Of a stretch of 64,000 nucleotides of DNA, positions 1 through 12,218 are shown in pieces. The DNA lies in NCBI GenBank assembly GCA_026874595.1, contig CM049311.1, positions 64,397,953-64,461,952 on the forward strand. Direction: 5' to 3'. Each line of letters begins with the position of its first letter. Position 1 is the stretch's first letter. This DNA comes from Sipunculus nudus. Lineage: Eukaryota; Annelida; Sipuncula; Golfingiida; Sipunculidae. Under the pieces are notes generated by a model that did not search any database, was not told the origin of the DNA, and saw nothing but the letters and a program-made list of their open reading frames with translations. The position numbers and the translations under genes are program-made.

Positions 1-1106
1 GTATCCGCCAAAATCAGAGTGGAACAGGTGAAGTGAGGCATAGATTGAGTGGCAAGGGGAAATAGAGTGAAGTGTTGCATATTAGGATGGATGTCTGCAG
101 CAGAAATGTGCATGTAGGTTGTGCCACCCACCACAAAATCCAGAAAGCTGTCCAAGTTGTATACATATGCAAAATTTAAGGCAGACAAGTCAAACCACTA
201 CATGTATATGAGTGATTTTAGCCCATGACAGACAAACAGACGGACGCTGTGCAAAAATGGTTGCAGGTGGCACCACCAGTTTTGCGTATGATAAAACTTT
301 GGCCCAATCGGTTCCTGAGATATGAGCTTGGATGTCTGCAGCGTAAACTAGAATGTAGGTGGCGCCACCTGTCATAAAATCAAGAGAGCTGTCCAGGATG
401 TTTAAACCTGCAAAATTTTAGGCAGATATGTCAAACCACTACCGAGATATGATTGATTTTATCCCACGGCAGACAAACAGACGGATGCTGTGCAAAAATG
501 ACTGCAGGTGGGGCCACCAGTTTTGCCCTTGATAAAGATCTATGTGAGGTCTATACACATGCTAAATTTTGGCCCAATTGGTCAAATGGTTCCCGAGATA
601 TGAGCTTGGTTGTCTGCAGCGTAAACGTGAATGTAAGTGGCGCCACCTGTCATAAAATCAAGAAAGCTTTCCAGGATGTATACGCATGCTGAATTTCAGG
701 TGAATTAGTCAAACCACTGCAGAGATATGAGTGATTTTAACCCAAGGCAGATGAACAGATGGACACTGAAATATGGTTGCAGGTGGCGCCACCATTTTTT
801 GTGTATGTTATAAAGCTATCCGAGGGCTACATTTGTACAAAATGTTTTTCCTGGTCGGTCACACGGTTCCCCTGGATATATGGGTTTATGTGTGGAAACA
901 GACGCACAAATTGACGCTGGTCAGAGAGGAAAGGTCAGAGGTCAACGCCAATTGGTTAGGCACCAGTTCACATGTGACCCGATAATTGGTGTAAGTTTTG
1001 GAAAAATCCGTCCAGTAGTCTCAGAGGAGTTCTCTGGAAACAAACGCGGTGGCGGCGAAACCCGGTCAAAAACATAGCATACACAAAACTTTGTTTTTGC
1101 GGATAC
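1..1106 (+). mobile_element. Tandem-core terminal-hairpin element, copy R1 (5' edge cut by window)
   Basis: The window opens inside an element whose relatives are at 35565-37004 and 42452-43829. It starts with GTATCCGCCAAAATC and ends in a hairpin at 1077-1106 finishing GCGGATAC, so the two ends are inverted copies. The core is about three degenerate units of 240-285 bp. Each unit carries two GGTGGCGCCACC-type palindromes (perfect at 358-369 and 782-793) and a phrase resembling GACAAACAGACGGACGCTG. No coding capacity is seen; ORFs here are shadows of the repeat. The 3' end has a GC-rich GGCGGCG stretch just before the hairpin, shared with the relatives. About 32 bp of the 5' end should lie before position 1, judged from the other copies. 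Confidence 0.8.
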
Positions 1107-1300
1107 AATTACACTAGCTTTTTCCTGTTTTGATACGCGGAAACTTACACAGATTTGACTATGATTACACTTTTTTCAATTAATGTTTATAAACATTACC
1201 ACCCGGCGGACTTCACAATTGTCTGAAGAACACAATTAAATCATAAAAATTCTTTCTACCAAAGAGCAAGGTTAGGGTTGATTTTTGGGTCTTGCAACCC

Positions 1301-1597
1301 GACTACAGATAATCATGCTGAAAAATAGTAAGCAGCTGATTTTGCACACAAAAAAACATTGGTGTCTCCCCGACAAACTGCTGTCTACAGCATTAGGGAG
1401 AAAATTTAAAAGTTGATATACACAATAGGAATACTCATTTTAATAACGAACTACAGATAATCATGCTAAATAAATAGTAAGCAGTTGATTTTGCACACAA
1501 AAATACATTGGTGTCTCCCCGACAAACTGCTATCTACAGCATTAGGGAGAAAATTTAAAAGTGGATATACAAAATAAGAATCCTCATTTTAATAATG
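1301..1597. repeat. Tandem duplication, 148-bp unit x2
   Basis: The phrase CTACAGATAATCATGCT begins at 1303 and again at 1451. The following ~145 bp are nearly identical in both copies, including GGTGTCTCCCCGACAAACTG and GCATTAGGGAGAAAATTTAA. No ORF is conserved between them. This is a simple non-coding duplication downstream of R1. Confidence 0.85.
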
Positions 1598-1680
1598 TTT
1601 CTTTCAATCGTGGACCATTTAAACAGCAAGAACCAGATAAGAATAATTCAAAACAAAAGTATCCATGTTCAGAAACAAGG

Positions 1681-1707
1681 GACCCATGGGTCACGGCGCT
1701 CAGCTGA
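1681..1707 (+). repeat. 5' terminal module of a GCTCAGCTGA-type element
   Basis: A 12-bp perfect palindrome, GACCCATGGGTC, is followed by five bases and then GCTCAGCTGA. The same arrangement with the same 5-base spacer occurs at 35387-35413 (plus) and at 54664-54690 (minus). GCTCAGCTGA is the complement of the 3' hairpin arm seen at 6661-6672, 11303-11315 and 39063-39076, so this is read as the 5' end of that family. What lies directly downstream (1708-2500) is AT-rich with no gene seen. Confidence 0.55.
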
Positions 1708-2510
1708 TCATGATAAGACTATAAATGTATCACCATTGTTATACTATATTGAGTAGAAAAAGCTTATGAATATCATGGTCATGTTGGGCTTTTATAAAGA
1801 AATATATAATGTAATATGTGAGTAAATGATATATGAAATAATCTGACTGATGGATTAATATGGAGTAAAATATAGTGGTTTATTTTTTATTTATTTAGGA
1901 GGGGTCGAAAAAACAATTTATTTGAGCAAATATGAATGCAATGACAGTATACTAAGCAGTGGTATAATGATAATAAGGCTATTTGTTGAAGGATCTATAG
2001 TGTATGGAAAACTGCAAGATTTCAATTTGACAGATACAAGGTTATGATTAACTATGCTGATGAGGGGATTTATGAATTTGTGACTGTATGACATGATATC
2101 TTGACAAGATCGGTTTTGACAGGCTACATTATTTTGATGACCCTCGCGTCTACATATTACACAATATTGACATAATTTCTGGCATGTACATAGGTACCTA
2201 TGGACAAATGGTCAACAGTACTGAACCACCTAGAAGGTTAAAATATTAAAAATATGATGAAATGTAGATAAAGTCTGAGAGGAAGAGGTAATTTGGGCCA
2301 TGGTTGGTTTATATGATTGAAGAAAATGTTGCAAATAATATTTGAGATCCGACCATGCCTTTCCATTGGTTACATTTTTGATAAGCTGTTGACAGTTCAA
2401 CAGTTTACACATTTGTCTGATGAGATCCAATTTATTTGGTAAACCCTTTTTATCAATTTTATGTATACAGTTGCCATAACGTCCCCACTCCACAGGTGCA
2501 ATGACTTGAT

Positions 2511-2533
2511 GGGGGGGGGGGGGGGGGGGGGGG
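2511..2533. repeat. Poly-G tract (23 G)
   Basis: An uninterrupted run of 23 G on the plus strand. Other G runs are at 3779-3790, 7675-7692, 7960-7973, 37481-37494 and 41504-41520. C runs are at 24827-24842 and 57770-57781. Exact lengths of such tracts are prone to sequencing error. Confidence 0.9.
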
Positions 2534-2990
2534 TGTTGGGTTATGATCAGACTTACAACCCCTCTGTCTCTCTGTAGATATTTTCTTTAATTATTAAATT
2601 TTATGCTATAGCCATAGAACTATTGTTCACAGTGCCAAGGAGCAAAACCTCAGTGGGATGAAGAAGGGGATGGTGAGAGTTACAGTTTATTCATGAACAT
2701 TAATTATTTAAAACAGGCAGAAAGATGGAGAAACAAAGCAAACCATTTTTTCCCCATTCTACTGAGCCAATAAAAAATTAACAATATTTGCATTTATTCC
2801 TTTTTTTTCATTACATAATTTTTATCCAGGTTTACGAATGTTACTATAAATTTACAGTATAACATACATGTGATTGTGAATATTTCAGTTGATTCACATT
2901 TCTAAATTGCATCAACATTTATAGCTAATGTATCTAGTTTATAGTACCTGTCAACAGAATGGGATGGAGGGAGGAAGGGAGGCAATAAGC

Positions 2991-2992
<2 letters not shown>

Positions 2993-3057
<65 letters not shown>
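2993..3057. repeat. (GA)n microsatellite
   Basis: About 32 uninterrupted GA dinucleotides, followed after a short break by a second impure GA stretch to about 3090. The serine/leucine-rich ORFs predicted on the opposite strand here are translations of this repeat and are not genes. Confidence 0.95.
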
Positions 3058-3059
<2 letters not shown>

Positions 3060-3939
3060 GGACTGCCAGAGAGAGAGAGAGAAAGAGAGGCTCTCTGGTA
3101 ATTATTGCCTGGCCCAGCCTGACCAAGACACTCACAGTGGCAGTAGGTCAGACCTGAAGGTGTTATGTAACTGCCCAGTACACTGCATTTATACTGACCT
3201 GATGTAAACAATGAAGCTTGGTACCTGGAAACTTGAATAAAATCTACAGTTTTTGATCAATTAGTTTCAAATTTCAGATTTTAACAGATGAAATGCTAAT
3301 GTGTACATGCTGTGAAAATTAAATCCACAGCACTAACAGGAAAAATTAAAATATTTATATTTTTTTAAATGGTATCAGGAAAAAAGAAAAGTATTCTCAA
3401 CTATGAAACTAATACGTGTTAAAATTAATCCAAGGATCAAAACACCCAATATATTATACCAGGAGCAAACTGGAGTTGGGAATGTTTAATTTAATGAACT
3501 GAAATAAAGGATCAGCAATATAAATTTTGATTATTTAGCCAGTATCATGTAACAACTGATACGACCATGAGTTATAAGTCAAACAAATTAAAATCTTTAA
3601 TGAGCACTCTGATGAACATCCACACTTTCATTGCAATACATCACTTTGTGGACACAATTAAATGTGCACTTTAATCATTGTAACCCTGGTGGTACAATAC
3701 AAAATCTAAAATGTAGCATAGCCAAAAATAAAATAAAACACAGAAAATTATAACATTCATCTAGTTTATGCACCAGCTGGGGGGGGGGGGAGTGCAGGGC
3801 AGAGGGGATGCCTGCTAGTAGTGGCCAAGCTAAGCCAAGGCAAGCTTCCTGGGGTGGGTTACATAATGCAAGTGAAGACTTTATTACTAGGTAGGCCAGA
3901 TGTAAACAACACTTGACATGGTGTTGGTCCTGTGACCTT

Positions 3940-6051
3940 GATCTTTTTAAAGATGTGTCCTGTGACCTTGACCTTTGACCTCATGACCCCAAAATCAATT
4001 CGGGTCTTGCTTTTCCAATGGGACATATGCAAGTCAGGTTTGAAATCTATACATCAATAAAAGCAGGAATTATCATCCAGAAACTCATTTTTGGACCGAT
4101 GGCTCCTGTGACCTTCACCTTTGACCTTGTGACCTCAAAATTGATAGTGTTCTTCCTCTCTTGGCAGGAGAACTATATGTGCAAGATGCAAGATCTGAGA
4201 TGAAATGTTTTCCTGAAAATGCATCCACATCTTTTTAAGGATGTCTCCTGTGACCTTGACCTTTGACCTCATGACCTCAAAATCAATTTTGGTCTTGCTT
4301 TTCCAATGGGACATATACAAGTCAAGTTTGAAATCCATACATCAATAAAAGCAGGAATTATCATCCAGAAACTCATTTTTGGACAGATCGCTCCTGTGAC
4401 CTTCACCTTTTACCTTGTGACCTCAAAATTGATAGTGTTCTTCCACTCTTGGCAGGTGAACTATATGTGCAAGATGAAAGATCTGAGATGAATTGTTTGG
4501 CTGAAAATGCATCAATCTTTTTAAAGAGGTTTCCTGTGACCTTGACCTTTGACCTCATGACCCCAAAATCAATTTGGGTCTTGCTTTTCCAATGGGTCAA
4601 ATACAAGTCAAGTTTGAAATCCATACATCAATAAAAGAAGGAATTATCATCCAGAAACTAATTTTTGGACAGATGGCTACCGGGACCTTCACCTTTGACC
4701 TTGTGACCTCAAAATTGATAGGGTTCTTCCTCTCTTGGCAGGTGAACTATATGTGCAAGATGAAAGATCTGAGATGAAATGTTTGGCTGAAAATGCATCC
4801 ACATCTTTTTAAAGATATGTCCTGTGACCTTGACCTTTGACCTTATGACCCCAAAATCAATTCGGGTCTTGCTTTTCCAATGGGACATATGCAAGTCAGG
4901 TTTGAAATCTATACATCAATAAAGCAGGAATTATCATCCAGAAACTCATTTTTGGACCGATGGCTCCTGTGACCTTCACCTTTGACCTTGTGACCTCAAA
5001 ACTGATAGGGGTCTTCCTCTATTAGCAGATGACTTATATGTGCAAGATAAAAGGTCTGAGATGAAATGTGTGGCTGAAAATGCATCCACAATCTTTTTAA
5101 AGATGTGTCTTGTGACCTTGACCTTTGACCTCATGACCCCAAAATCAATTGGAGTCTTGCTTTTTCAATGGGACATATATAAGTCAAGTTTGAAATCAAT
5201 ACATCAATAAAAGCAGGAATTATCATCCAGAAACTCATTTTTGGACAGATAGCTCCTGTGGCCTTGACCTTTGACCCCAAAATTTATATGGATCATCCAC
5301 TATTGGCAAGTGAGCTATATATTCAAGATGGAAGACCTAGGATGAGAGTTCGGCTTAAAATGCATCCACAGTATCTTTTAAAATGCCAGTCCAGTGACCT
5401 CGACCTTTGACCTAATGACCCTAGAACCTATGGGTTCTTACTTTAGTGGTGAACCATACATAAGTCATGTTTGAAATCCATGTGGCTATCAACACTGGAG
5501 ATATCATAAGAGGTGTGTGATTTTCACCATATATGGCAATATTCAAGGTCAAGGCCACTATCATAGGAAAGGTCATGACCCCAATTTAAATAAACATCAT
5601 CCCATAACCCATACCTATGTATATGCATAATATAAAAGAAATCTGTCCATTAGTTTTTGACTTATAATGCTCACAGTACTGCAAGGTGGCAATTTTGGGG
5701 GTATTAAACGGCACGAAAACAAGTAAAGAATAATAGGTGGCGCCACCAGTTTCTGGAACATGACAACCCTATCCATGATCTTCAATCAACTTGATTTTGG
5801 GATAAATCCATGCAAGATTTCTTGAGATATTAAAGAATTTGTGTGATTTTCCCCAAAATTGGACCTATTCAAGGTCAAGGACACTCTCCTAGTAAATAGG
5901 CGTCGTCCTCTTACCCATATCTATACATATACCAAGTTTGGTAAAGTTCTGTGATTAATATTTTTTGGGTTATCGCGCCAACAAGATTTATATGTGGCGG
6001 CGGCGGGACCGATATGAAAACATAGTATCCCCCGACTTTGTCTGGGGATAC
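3940..6051 (+). mobile_element. Tandem-core element with ~288-bp units carrying DR1 nuclear-receptor motifs
   Basis: About five units of 286-288 bp run from about 3960 to 5400. Each contains TGACCTTGACCTTTGACCT (reverse: AGGTCA A AGGTCA A GGTCA). The perfect DR1 core TGACCTTTGACCT is at 3969-3981, 4257-4269, 4543-4555, 4831-4843 and 5119-5131, with one-mismatch versions at 5265 and 5401. A second degenerate DR1 (TTCACCTTTGACCTT) sits midway through each unit. A GGTGGCGCCACC palindrome is at 5736-5747. The 3' end has a GGCGGCGGCGG stretch and a hairpin at 6025-6051 with arms GTATCCCC and GGGGATAC, followed by AATTA as in copies R1 and R3. The 5' boundary is unclear. Short ORFs repeating about every 288 bp are repeat shadows. 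Confidence 0.8.
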
Positions 6052-6053
6052 AA

Positions 6054-6673
6054 TTAAATCAACAGTGCTTACAGGGAAAAAAACGTGCTAGTGCCAAAGT
6101 TGGACAAAATTTAAGGTACTGATTTTTTTATTTATACTAATAACTTGAAAAATTTGCAAAATTCAGATTATTTTTGGGTAAACAATTGAATCTTGATTAA
6201 ATAAAGTTATATTCCTGAAAAAAAGTCTCCAGCATCAGCAATTCTCATGTTAAGTGAGCAAATATATTTCCTGATTTTTAAGAAACTGCATTATATTTGG
6301 GCCAATAACTTCAAAATAATACCCAATACTAACCTTATTTTTGGTATGTCCACAGAAAATGTATGGAAAAATAGGAATACTAAATATGATCAAAAACAGA
6401 TCAGTGGTTTTGATATTAGGCAGCTTTGAAGTGTAACAATGGCTTTTTTATGGAAAACGGAGGTTTTTCCTTAATATCTCAAAGGAACGAAGTCCTAATG
6501 ACCCAATTTTGTTGGTATGGTAGGAGATTTTGGGGACATCTATTGGTATGCAGAATTTTGGATTCGTAGGTCCAACGGTTTTAAAACGTGCCCTGTTAAC
6601 GGCCTGATGGCTGGATGGCCGACGGACAAAGGACCATGAGTATAGCTCAGATGACTTATAGTCAGCTGAGCTG
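6054..6673 (+). repeat. Dispersed repeat, TAGCTCAG-hairpin family, copy 1
   Basis: Homologous stretches begin with AAGGTACTGA at 6113, 8257 and 10798 and share phrases such as CTAATAACTT, TTGAATCTT and TTTTTCCTTAATATCTC. This copy ends in a hairpin at 6643-6673 with arms TAGCTCAGATGAC and GTCAGCTGAGCT around a TTATA loop, followed by GAAAAAT. A GACGGACAAAGGACCATGAG phrase directly precedes the hairpin, as in the 11.3 kb and 39 kb members. The ORFs at 6247-6429 and 6448-6708 are not conserved in the other copies. Confidence 0.7.
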
Positions 6674-6868
6674 AAAAATGGTGACAACATTGCACATAAC
6701 ACAACCAAAGTACTGAAGATAAGCTATCAAGCTTATGGCCATGAAAACATGACTTGTATATTTTTCCGGTGAATTGATGGTAGCATTATAGTCATGACAT
6801 TAGTCATAGCTGAATGACTTTTGTTCCAAACAGTTTGCTTGCCTGCACTTTTTCAATTTAACATAAAA

Positions 6869-7260
6869 CTAGATGTGGTCGCATCATGGTCCTCAGAGGG
6901 CCCTGAGTTTCTGCTAGTGCTGGAGTTGTTTACATATGGGTGAAAAATTAAGTTAAATTTGAAAAATATCACAAACAGAAACAGGTTTTTATCAATATGC
7001 ATGAGGAAAAAATCATACTGGATTAAAGAAGATATGTCTAAAATAATGTGTGCAATAGAAAATCACGGAATATAGTGTGTAAGCCATATTTTATTTTGAG
7101 CAAATCTGTAATTCAACAGGTGTGGAGCCCTCATAAGGACCAATGATCCCTGTAAATTTGGAAAAGCTGATGTAACTTGTTGTTAAGTTATCACGCATGA
7201 AAGATAATCAGCAATTGGAAAGTGGCAGCCATATTGAAATCCAACAGGTCTGTAATTCAA
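6869..7260 (+). repeat. Possible orphan 5' end of a CTAGA-type element
   Basis: CTAGATGTGGTCGC at 6869, preceded by AAAA, matches the start style of the element at 31541 (CTAGATGTGTCGG) and the nested element at 31927 (CTAGAATATT). I do not see a matching 3' hairpin close by, so this may be truncated. The rest of the interval is AT-rich with no gene seen. Confidence 0.3.
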
Positions 7261-7420
7261 AATGGTCATTTTATTATATCAATTTTTTTAAAAGTTTTAC
7301 ATCTGCAATATTGCCAAACTGAATATATAATATGCTTTCAAATTTCAGACTTTAATAGCCTAAATCCATACACATACAGCATATGAAAGTTATTTCAAAA
7401 ATGGCTTCAGGACAAATTTC

Positions 7421-7430
<10 letters not shown>

Positions 7431-7482
<52 letters not shown>
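7431..7482. repeat. (TA)n microsatellite
   Basis: About 25 uninterrupted TA dinucleotides. Confidence 0.95.
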
Positions 7483-7484
<2 letters not shown>

Positions 7485-7674
7485 ATGGTAATGGCGAGAT
7501 GATGGACAGACAGGGCTGATCACTTTATGTTCCATTCTCCTGTGGCAAGAATATGTTTGAATTAGATCTTAATTTATTCTAATCCATTTATTCCTTTAAA
7601 ATTAAATAAAATGTACACATTTGCAATAAAAACTAATGTCCCAGTGCACAGGTGCAAAGGAATCAATGGCAGCA

Positions 7675-7973
7675 GGGGGGGGGGGGGGGGGGACTAACAA
7701 CATTTCTGCATATACATTCAGGACAAACAAAGCCTGATCTCCAATTTTGCTGAGGCTGGAAAATAATGAACACATAATTGTATTAGACCCTCATTGTATT
7801 CATTTTAAGTTTATTTTTCTATATATATACAATATATCATGTATATCTGAATATAAAAGTTGATTCATAATTCTAAACTGCATCATCATAAATTTCAATC
7901 TTGTCATATAACACCACATCATGCATACAAATGCATATTTATATATTCACTGAGGGGTTGGGGGGGGGGGGGG
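7675..7973. repeat. Two poly-G tracts with intervening dispersed repeat
   Basis: Runs of 18 G (7675-7692) and 14 G (7960-7973). The DNA between them resembles 2760-2940 (shared GTTGATTCA..TTCTAAA.TGCATCA phrase), so the two G tracts and the GA/G region near 2.5-3.1 kb probably belong to duplicated copies of one dispersed repeat. Confidence 0.6.
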
Positions 7974-8169
7974 TTGATATGACTGTACAACTGTCACAGC
8001 AGGGAATCTCCCTCAGTGACTGTTACAAATCAGGAACTCTGGCACAGCTGACTTCCAGTTACCAGGGGTGGCCAACCTGCATCAGGACAATGCAAGGGAC
8101 TACAATAGTGCCTCAACAAAAAATTCAATAACTAGCCTAATTTTTAAGCTTTTATCTTTAAATTTCAGA

Positions 8170-8634
8170 TTTAATTAAAGTAAAACTTATGTTTACATGC
8201 TGTGAAAATTAAATTAACAGTACCAGCACGAAAAAAACATGCCATGGTCAAAATTTAAGGTACTGATTTTATTTTTATGGTAATAACTTAAAAATTTTTA
8301 CAAAATTCAGATCAGATTTTGGGTTTACTAATTAAACTTTATTTAAAAGTTATATACATGTACCTGAAAAAAAATTCTCTTACATCAAAAATGTTAAATA
8401 AGTAAATATTTTCCTTGATTTTTTTATGTCATTTATGTTCCGGCCCATAACTTAAAAAAATTTCACTTTACAGACTTAATTTCTGGCATGTATACAGGAA
8501 ATATATTGGAGAATACTCCAGATAAATATTAAGAAAAACATACAAATGCTTTTGATATTGGGCAGTCCTGAAGTGTGATCATTGGTTTTTAATGGAAATT
8601 TGAGTTTTTTTTCCTTAATTTTTCGATTTTTGGC
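8170..8634 (+). repeat. Dispersed repeat, TAGCTCAG-hairpin family, copy 2 (3' end missing)
   Basis: Homologous to 6054-6580 from TTTACATGCTGTGAAAATTA through AAGGTACTGATTTTA and on to a TTGGGCAGTCCTGAAGTGTG phrase. It does not reach a terminal hairpin; instead it runs into the 156-bp tandem repeat that starts at 8635. Confidence 0.6.
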
Positions 8635-9010
8635 CCATGTTCACGTATTCCAGGGATTATAAACTGGACAATGGAACCTACCAAATGATGAGCGAAAGAT
8701 TTGTACATTTTTTTTTGGTCGGCATTTTGGGATTTAGTATAATCAGTGGCACAAGGAGTTCTCTAAATGTACAAATTTGGCCTTTTTGTTCCATGTTCAC
8801 GTATTCCAGGGATTATAAACTGGACGATGGAACCTACCAAATGATTAGCAAACGATTTGCACATTTTTGGGGGCGGCATTTCTGAGATTTAGTATAATCA
8901 GTGGCATAAGGAGTTCTTAAAAAGTACAAATTTGACCTTTTTGTCCCTTTTCAAGAATTTCAGGGATTAAACACTTGGCAGTGGAACCAACCAAATTATT
9001 TGCGGACAAT
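8635..9010. repeat. Tandem repeat, ~155-bp unit, about 2.4 copies
   Basis: CCATGTTCACGTATTCCAGG starts at 8635 and 8791, and a diverged third copy starts near 8944. Each unit includes GGATTTAGTATAATCAGTGG or a close variant. The 82-residue ORF at 8637-8885 is a read-through of two units. Confidence 0.85.
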
Positions 9011-10780
9011 CTCTATAGAGGCAAGCTATACGCAAAAAAGAAATACATATCTGTAGTTATTCTTTGTAAGATCTTTGGTCTTGCAATGTCAGAACGCCAT
9101 CAAATAACTGACCAATCATGCAAAAAGCCTGCATTTCAGGGCGGTCGTTGTGTACAGAAATCCCTAGCAGCACCTGATAATCACCAGGGAAGAACCCTGC
9201 CATAAGACCAATGGCCCCCGGTCGTGGGGGTGAGGTGTCTGTCATATACACTGGCGAAAAATATTTTGACGAATTGTGTTGCTCTTTCCTTGGAAAGTAT
9301 TAAGAATTTCCATTCTTGAACCCTTGAATTCCCGAAATTCCAGGATATTTAAACAGCCTGAAACAACCTGAAACGCCCTTTTTCCTCGATTCTTCATACT
9401 CTAACATCAGTCGTGTTAAAATACAGACGTTTACACTATCGTGTTTATAATGAGTACTACCTATAAATGCCTGTGTCTTTTGATTAACCAATATAGCCTG
9501 CATGATCTTTTATGTAACGTGAATAAAAACAATAAACACCCAGGCCTATGTAGGAATTATTTAACTATAAAATATAATTCTATTATAACTGTCCGGCGGG
9601 ATGTATCCCCCTGGCCGCTAAGGCCAATGTTCAATATATCAGTTTTAACTTTTAGAGTTCAAAACTTAAAGATATATTTACCTGTACTGTTAATTCTGTT
9701 ATTAACAGTTTAATTATCCACTACCTACAGACAATTGTTGTATATTGTGACAAATCATTTGAAAATAAATTATAATATATATTTAAATTATATCATTACT
9801 TGAAACTTATTTAAATACTTCATTGAATAACAAATAGTCATAAGTTCATAAATAAAACCTCGCAAAGTGCATAATCACTATAATTCTTAAATGATTTTGA
9901 TGTAGCCTTGAAATAAGTATGCTTTTAACTTGGAGGGTTTTTTAATTAAACAAAGTCAGTTTGTCCAAACAGTGGATTTTTTTATGTGAAAATATTGAAC
10001 ATGCCCTGCCTACATATATAGTCTTAACTCAATAGCTCTATTAGGTGTACCTGCTGTCATATGTGTTAACAAGAGGTGGAATTATAAATGTGACAAGGTA
10101 TTTGTATACGTTAAGAATGGAATAACACTCACCAAATAAAGTTTTTTTCCCAAGCTGAGTATAAAGTAATCATGAATCGTGTTTACATGAATGATGAAAG
10201 TTTAATTTCACACATTATATGTGTATCCTGCAGTGTAATCTGTTTATAGTTACAATTTATTCGTTTTATTCCTTTCTGTTTACTTCATGATGAAATATAA
10301 TTGTTTAAGCTTCGAGTGATCTTTTGATTTACATTAGCAAAAAGATGTCTGCTCTTTAATATGTGGCGGAAGAATTCCCTGCCAGTGAATCCATATAATT
10401 GCGTTGTGGTCAAATACAAGCCTGTAACAAGTACATTTGACACGATGTATTTCAATATGTTATCCAGGTTTGTAATGTTTTGTTAGAGGGGCGGCAGTTT
10501 CTAAGACCGCCCCGGGCGGCAATGAGGCTAGGTACGCAGCTGATATGAAATATTTACAGATAGACAGACAGATGGACAGAAAGGACTGATACCTTTATTT
10601 CACTTTGAGGGGATTAATTTATTTTAAAACCTATTCTTTAAACCCTGAGTGGAAGATAAGCCAAGCTTAGCCGAAGCAGCTGCCTGGAGTGGTTTACATA
10701 ACACGGGTCAGGGCTGCATAACTCACTGTACTGGCCAGTGGCCTGCTTGAATAAAAGCTACTCTTTTCAATAAATTCCTT
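9011..10780. other. Non-coding interval, no gene recognised
   Basis: AT-rich sequence with short non-conserved ORFs only. 10500-10545 is locally GC-rich and 10555-10590 has an AGACAGACAGATGGACAGA phrase like those near the 3' ends of the tandem-core elements. 10620-10760 resembles 3790-3900 (AAGCCAAGC..CCTGG.GTGG.TTACATAA), so part of this is dispersed repeat. Confidence 0.5.
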
Positions 10781-11315
10781 TGAAATGTTGGATATTTAAG
10801 GTACTGACTTTATGTTTATGCTAATAACTTAAAAATTTGGGAAAATTCAGAGCTAATTTTGGTTAAACAATTGAATCTTTATTATTTAAAGTAACATCCC
10901 TGAAAATTCTCCAGCTTCAATAATTTTCATGTTAAGTGAGTAAATATATTTCCTGATTTTTTACAAAGTCTATTATGTTGGGGCCTGTAACTTCAAGACC
11001 TAATTTCTGGTCTGTTCAAAGGATGTATAAAGAGAAATGGTTATATTAAATATGATTAATATCAAATTAGTGGTTTTAACATCATGCAATTTTCAAGTGT
11101 AACAATACGTTTTTAATGCAAATTTGAGGTTTTTCCTTAATATCTCAAAAGAATTTTTGGTATGGAAGGAGATTTATTGGACATCTAACAATATGCAAAA
11201 TTTGGAATTTTAGGTCCAATGGTTTCAAAACTTGCCATGTTAAAGGCCGGACACCAGACGGTCAGATGGACAAAGGACCATGACTTTAGCTAAGATGACT
11301 TATAGTCAGCTGAGC
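10781..11315 (+). repeat. Dispersed repeat, TAGCTCAG-hairpin family, copy 3
   Basis: Starts with AAGGTACTGACTTTATG at 10798 and ends with a hairpin at 11287-11315 (arms TAGCTAAGATGAC and GTCAGCTGAGC around TTATA). The order of phrases matches copy 1, including the GGACAAAGGACCATGA box immediately before the hairpin. The 5' arm has one extra change (TAGCTAAG instead of TAGCTCAG). Confidence 0.7.
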
Positions 11316-11949
11316 GAAAGAACTATTTTATTCACCTTTGAATACCGTCACATCACTGTCTATACACTTAACATAGCAAGAGTATGATACCTCAAAACCT
11401 TTCTCCACCATGTTTCTTACTTAAATTTATAAATTTTTCATTGAGACTTTGAGCTCCTTAAATAATGTGCAGTTTGCAGAAACAAGCATCTATTCAATAT
11501 TATTTATTACATGAAAGGTTCATGTCTGATCATTTATTGCTTTAAACATGGTCAAGAAGAAGATTTCCCAGCAGGATAGTGCATGCAGTTCACAAAATAA
11601 TTTGTGTACGGGTTCTAACTTTATCAATACATTTGAAAGGTTGCAAAACAACACTGGCCTGGAGTGTACCCTGCCAATGTTCTGAAATCTCATACAAATG
11701 CAAGTAACACTGACATACTTCACTGAAAATCCACCAACTTCCACGAATCTCATAATTCAAGTAATAATAATAAAACAAAAGAAAGCATTTTCTTAAATTT
11801 ATTGAAATACAAGAAGCAGGTGTTACTTTATCTGGTGTTACCAATATCTTGGGTGACACTAATGTGACAATAACTTTACATATACTTCAAAATAAAACAT
11901 ATTGTTACATGTCTTGCAACTAAAAATACTAAAAATCAAAATCACTAAC

Positions 11950-11953
<4 letters not shown>

Positions 11954-11984
<31 letters not shown>
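11954..11984. repeat. (GA)n microsatellite
   Basis: About 15 uninterrupted GA dinucleotides downstream of the zinc-finger gene. Confidence 0.95.
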
Positions 11985-11987
<3 letters not shown>

Positions 11988-12212
11988 TCAAAGCTTATTA
12001 ACATTCTTGAATAACTTATCCAGTAATTATAATAAAATATTTAAAAGAACTACAATTCAAAGGTTTTCTTACACTGCTGTTCAAAAATACAGCTGTGGCA
12101 CAATGAAACCAAATTCTTGAATACTATGTGCAAAGTAACATACTTACCTCAATATCAAGCTAAGCATTTGTAATGGCCATCAAAGAACCATTTCCATAAG
12201 CTGACCGTCATA

Positions 12213-12218
12213 TTTATT
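12213..12218 (-). terminator. Candidate poly(A) signal AATAAA of the zinc-finger gene
   Basis: TTTATT on the plus strand reads AATAAA on the minus strand, about 620 bp after the TAA stop at 12841-12843. Others follow at 11533-11538 and 11503-11508. Which is used cannot be told from sequence; the intervening DNA would be 3' UTR. Confidence 0.35.

Noticed and set aside
1-1106. CRISPR-like array from the regularly spaced palindromes
   Set aside because: Units are 240-285 bp, spacers are themselves homologous, the genome is eukaryotic with spliced genes, and the elements have transposon-like ends.
2902-3211. Ser/Leu repeat ORFs on the minus strand
   Set aside because: Translation of the (GA)n microsatellite.
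4018-4894. Recurring 60-73 residue ORFs about every 288 bp
   Set aside because: They follow the DR1-bearing tandem unit; frames shift and break between units, and both strands are open, so no selection on protein is visible.
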